DNA of 64,000 nt from Rhyacophila brunnea (taxonomy: Eukaryota > Arthropoda > Insecta > Trichoptera > Rhyacophilidae), in contig JAGYXB010002078.1 in assembly GCA_022495005.1 (NCBI GenBank), positions 124,001 to 188,000 of the forward strand. Reading direction: 5' to 3'. The first letter of the stretch is position 1. Every line of letters begins with the position of its first letter. The notes below the pieces were generated by a model that was not told where the DNA came from, made no database searches, and saw only the letters and a program-made list of their open reading frames with translations. This document shows, in pieces, positions 63,932 to 64,000 of the stretch. Made by a program: the position numbers and the translations under genes.

Positions 63932-64000
63932 CTAAAATAGAGAAAATATTAAATTATATACTGTATTTTAAATTATATACTGTATTTTAAATAAACAAAA
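63932..64000. other. Start of the next upstream intron
   Basis: AT-rich intronic sequence with a tandem 20-bp unit, AAATTATATACTGTATTTTA, repeated at the very end. The dynein gene continues beyond the window. Confidence 0.5.

Overview
The window is AT-rich eukaryotic DNA with small exons, GT-AG introns, tRNA-derived SINEs, hAT-type inverted-repeat elements (8-bp target duplications), Helitrons and LINE remnants. Frequent GGTAGGTACCTA-like words and the general look suggest a hemipteran insect, probably an aphid or close relative. That organism call is inference; no organism-specific gene was available to test it.

One protein-coding gene dominates. It lies on the minus strand from position 6283 (stop codon) to at least 63931, and its 5' part lies beyond the right edge. 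I resolved 30 consecutive exons. They total 5,670 nt, and all 29 junction phases agree, giving 1,889 residues plus a stop. The product is the C-terminal part of an axonemal dynein heavy chain: end of AAA3, AAA4, stalk coiled coil 1, microtubule-binding domain, stalk coiled coil 2, AAA5, AAA6 and the C-terminal domain. The closest family by remembered motifs is DNAH2 (inner-arm I1/f 1-beta; kl-2-like in flies). The tail, linker, AAA1 and AAA2 would lie to the right of the window.

Layout: 1-6282 is the 3' flank. It holds a pair of diverged direct repeats (about 2440-3690) and a degenerate LINE (about 4100-5735) that is itself split by a 406-bp inverted-repeat element. From 6283 to 63931 the gene alternates short exons (112-256 nt) with introns of up to 6.9 kb that are packed with mobile DNA. 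The main insertions are a SINE (8567-8816), a hAT element with a matching empty site in a paralogous repeat (10315-11001), a LINE RT scrap (about 13130-13450), several hAT MITEs, a three-deep nested insertion (22153-25688), a 1.95-kb inverted-repeat element carrying a minisatellite (30088-32034), a hAT deletion derivative (40104-40823), a short Helitron (46848-47428), two near-identical Helitron copies (22918-24780 and 50233-52110), and at least six tRNA-like segments.

I found no second intact cellular gene, no bacterial operon, no CRISPR array and no rRNA. The most interesting material is the transposon record inside the dynein introns and a non-lysine Walker A motif in AAA4. I found no convincing new biological system.
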